Assembly (NCBI RefSeq): GCF_009650435.1
Contig: NZ_VVIP01000089.1
Span: forward strand, 1 to 64,000
Direction: 5' to 3'
Source of the DNA: Foetidibacter luteolus
Lineage (GTDB): Bacteria > Bacteroidota > Bacteroidia > Chitinophagales > Chitinophagaceae
Length of the DNA stretch: 64,000 nucleotides
Shown: piece by piece, positions 62,296 through 64,000 of the stretch
Layout: each line of letters opens with the position of its first letter
How positions within the stretch are numbered: position 1 is the first letter of the stretch
The notes under the pieces: model-generated
Told to the model about the DNA's origin: nothing
The model's input: the letters and a program-made list of their open reading frames with translations, nothing else
The model's database searches: none
Translations under genes and position numbers: made by a program

Positions 62296-64000
62296 TTAAA
62301 AAGTAACTATTACGCCAAAAGAAAGTGTTTTATTCAGGGGGTAAACCTGGCTGTTCACCCAGATGGAGCCGGGTGCTGTATTGGGCGATTCAGGATCAAA
62401 ATCCTTTAACCCGGTAATGGTGAGCAGGTTAAACGCGTTGGCATAAAGCCTGAGCGAGTTAAGGCCTATCCTGCCGATCATTTTCTGCGGAAACTGGTAG
62501 CCCAGCTCTACATTCTTCAGCCTTATATAGTCACTGCTTCTTACCCAATAGGTGTTGTTAGGCCATCCGTCGGCCATCCAGTATTGGGATGTGCGGTTCC
62601 ATGCACGGGGTTTCTGCGCATCCGGGTTATCGGGTGTCCAGCGGCCGGTTACATTTTCCATCCTGAAATTGCCTGCCTCACCGGAAAACTCGGTGTATGC
62701 CCTGTTGGCGCCTGCTGCCCCCTGTATTAAAATAGAAAGGTCAAAACTTTTATATTCAAGGTTTAGGTTGAAGCCGCCTGTAAAAGTGGGCACATCTGTT
62801 TTCTTATCCCGCACCCTGTCAAGCCCATCAATTTTTCCATCTTCATTCACATCCTTAAAAATGATATCTCCGGGTTGTGCGCCACCCCAGTGCGGGTATT
62901 TGTCAACTGCTGACTGGTCTCTGAATATGCCGATTGCCTGGTAATACAAGCTGGCATTCATGGGGTGGCCGGTTGACTTTTGGTATTCCGGAACGCCGGG
63001 TGTTTCATCCCAGTCCAATATCTTGTTCTGTGCATAAGACCCGTTAACGGAAACGGTATACAGCAATTTGCCAATTTGATTACGGTAGGTTACCTGGTAT
63101 TCAAAACCCTTGTTGGCCACTTTGGCAAAGTTCTGTTGCGGCAGGCTCAATCCCGCCGTAGCAGGCACCGATGCGTTCTTCCACCAAAGGATATTAGAAC
63201 GTGTATTGTTGAAATAGTCAAAGGATATATCCAGCTTTTTGTTCAGCAACTGTGCGTCAAAACCTATGTTTGCCTGGTTGGCAACTTCCCAGGTAATATC
63301 GGGGTTAGGCGTACGTACCTGGCTGGTGGTATTGGCAACCACGTTCTGGTTGAAGGTATACGTTCCGTTGTAGGCAAAGTTGGCCGCAAACTGGTAAGGC
63401 GCAATGCGGTCATTACCTGTTTGCCCCCATGAGCCCCTGATCTTGAGCTCATCAATAAAGTGAATATGATTTTTCCAGAAGCTTTCTTCTGAAATTCTCC
63501 ATCCCAGTGATACACCCGGGAAGAAGCCGTACTGGGAACCTTCCGGAAATACATAGGAGCCATCTCTTCTAAACACGAATTCAGCCAGGTATTTACCGTC
63601 GTAGTCGTAGTTAAACCTGCCGAACTGGCTCAAACGGGCATCGGCTGACGCGGAACCACCATTGTCTTTTAAGAGGTTACCACCGGCAAACATCTGGTCA
63701 ATGGCCGTGGAGGTAAAGTACCTGCGGAACGCGTTAAAGTTCATAGAAGCCCCGGATATCCTTTCCGCGCCCAGGAAAAATTTAAACCTGTGCCTTTCCG
63801 CTATGCTGAACTGGTAATTGATGAGCGCCCGGATGGTAGAGCTGTTGCCGTCCGTCATCGCCTGCCATAACCTGGCATCCGTTACCCCACGTGTGCCCTT
63901 TACCAATACCGGCACATCGTCTGCATCCCTGGATACACCATCCCAGGTGTACACATACCAGGGCTTTGTAAATTGTTTGCGGTTAAGTATTGATTTGTCG
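62296..64000 (-). CDS. SusC-type TonB-dependent transporter, C-terminal part (cut by window edge)
   Basis: The frame is open from 62296 to the end of the window and continues beyond it, covering at least 568 residues of the barrel. Typical SusC barrel features: FNYDYDGKYLAEFVFRRDGSYVF, GWRISEESFWKN, LKIRGSWGQTGNDRI, DWYVRSSDYIRLKNVELGYQFP, and the end LSFGVIVTF with terminal Phe. The N-terminal plug lies outside the window, so length and substrate cannot be judged. It forms an operon with the SusD gene downstream. Confidence 0.9.
   Translation of the reverse strand, partial: DKSILNRKQFTKPWYVYTWDGVSRDADDVPVLVKGTRGVTDARLWQAMTDGNSSTIRALINYQFSIAERHRFKFFLGAERISGASMNFNAFRRYFTSTAIDQMFAGGNLLKDNGGSASADARLSQFGRFNYDYDGKYLAEFVFRRDGSYVFPEGSQYGFFPGVSLGWRISEESFWKNHIHFIDELKIRGSWGQTGNDRIAPYQFAANFAYNGTYTFNQNVVANTTSQVRTPNPDITWEVANQANIGFDAQLLNKKLDISFDYFNNTRSNILWWKNASVPATAGLSLPQQNFAKVANKGFEYQVTYRNQIGKLLYTVSVNGSYAQNKILDWDETPGVPEYQKSTGHPMNASLYYQAIGIFRDQSAVDKYPHWGGAQPGDIIFKDVNEDGKIDGLDRVRDKKTDVPTFTGGFNLNLEYKSFDLSILIQGAAGANRAYTEFSGEAGNFRMENVTGRWTPDNPDAQKPRAWNRTSQYWMADGWPNNTYWVRSSDYIRLKNVELGYQFPQKMIGRIGLNSLRLYANAFNLLTITGLKDFDPESPNTAPGSIWVNSQVYPLNKTLSFGVIVTF

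Noticed and set aside
1..64000. tRNA or rRNA genes
   Set aside because: I looked through the gaps for cloverleaf-like or conserved rRNA stretches and saw none, but no covariance search could be run.

Overview
The window looks like a chromosomal segment of a Bacteroidota bacterium, most likely in or near the Chitinophagaceae. The evidence is two SusC/SusD pairs, a five-domain hybrid two-component regulator, a CruF/CrtD/CrtZ carotenoid cluster, a PSP1-family protein, a DUF5723-like barrel protein and a GxxExxY gene. The assignment is inference; no rRNA or other taxonomic marker is present.

Region 1 (1-15.3 kb) is an accessory array. Eighteen mostly small genes, all on the + strand and almost all of unknown function, sit in cassettes separated by fourteen well-formed 199-208 bp sites plus two decayed ones. 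Each site has outer 10-bp boxes (NNNNNNNAAC ... GTTNNNNNNN) and an inner imperfect inverted repeat that pairs within the site although its sequence differs from site to site. The box that opens a cassette is the reverse complement of the box that closes the same cassette, not of its neighbour across the site. This is the geometry of integron attC cassettes, but the sites are longer than typical attC, their core is looser than GTTRRRY, and they carry three internal copies of a GGCTGACGAAT-type motif. No integrase gene is in the window. A decayed IS1182-like element and a 109-bp MITE with matching ends are both inserted at the same place in two sites, at the GTT core. Two cassette genes carry disabling mutations.

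Region 2 (15.3-32.5 kb) is mainly core-type: an FNR/2Fe-2S reductase with a VOC protein, a GH18 chitinase-like lipoprotein or secreted protein, two paralogous secreted proteins, a PSP1-domain protein, DNA polymerase III delta', a GxxExxY gene framed by 18-bp inverted repeats, a glutathione peroxidase, ComF, dihydrolipoyl dehydrogenase, a DUF5723-like protein, and a divergent LuxC-type acyl-CoA reductase/ferredoxin pair. A 1.4-kb repeat-rich gap follows.

Region 3 (32.5-39 kb) is a carotenoid operon: an ECF sigma factor, then CrtI, CrtB, Idi, a CrtD-like desaturase, CruF and CrtZ. No lycopene cyclase is visible, so ring formation would need a gene elsewhere.

Region 4 (39-56 kb) is a polysaccharide utilisation locus: a hybrid two-component regulator, SusC, SusD, an IPT/TIG surface glycan-binding lipoprotein, a clan GH-A glycosidase resembling arabinofuranosidases, and a large FG-GAP/ASPIC lipoprotein. 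An L,D-transpeptidase-like protein lies downstream.

Region 5 (57-64 kb) is all on the - strand: an Ada-like methyltransferase with a 2OG-Fe(II) oxygenase (alkylation repair), then a second SusC (cut by the window edge), SusD and a GntR-type regulator. Several dispersed 35-110 bp repeat families occupy the gaps between genes in regions 2-5.
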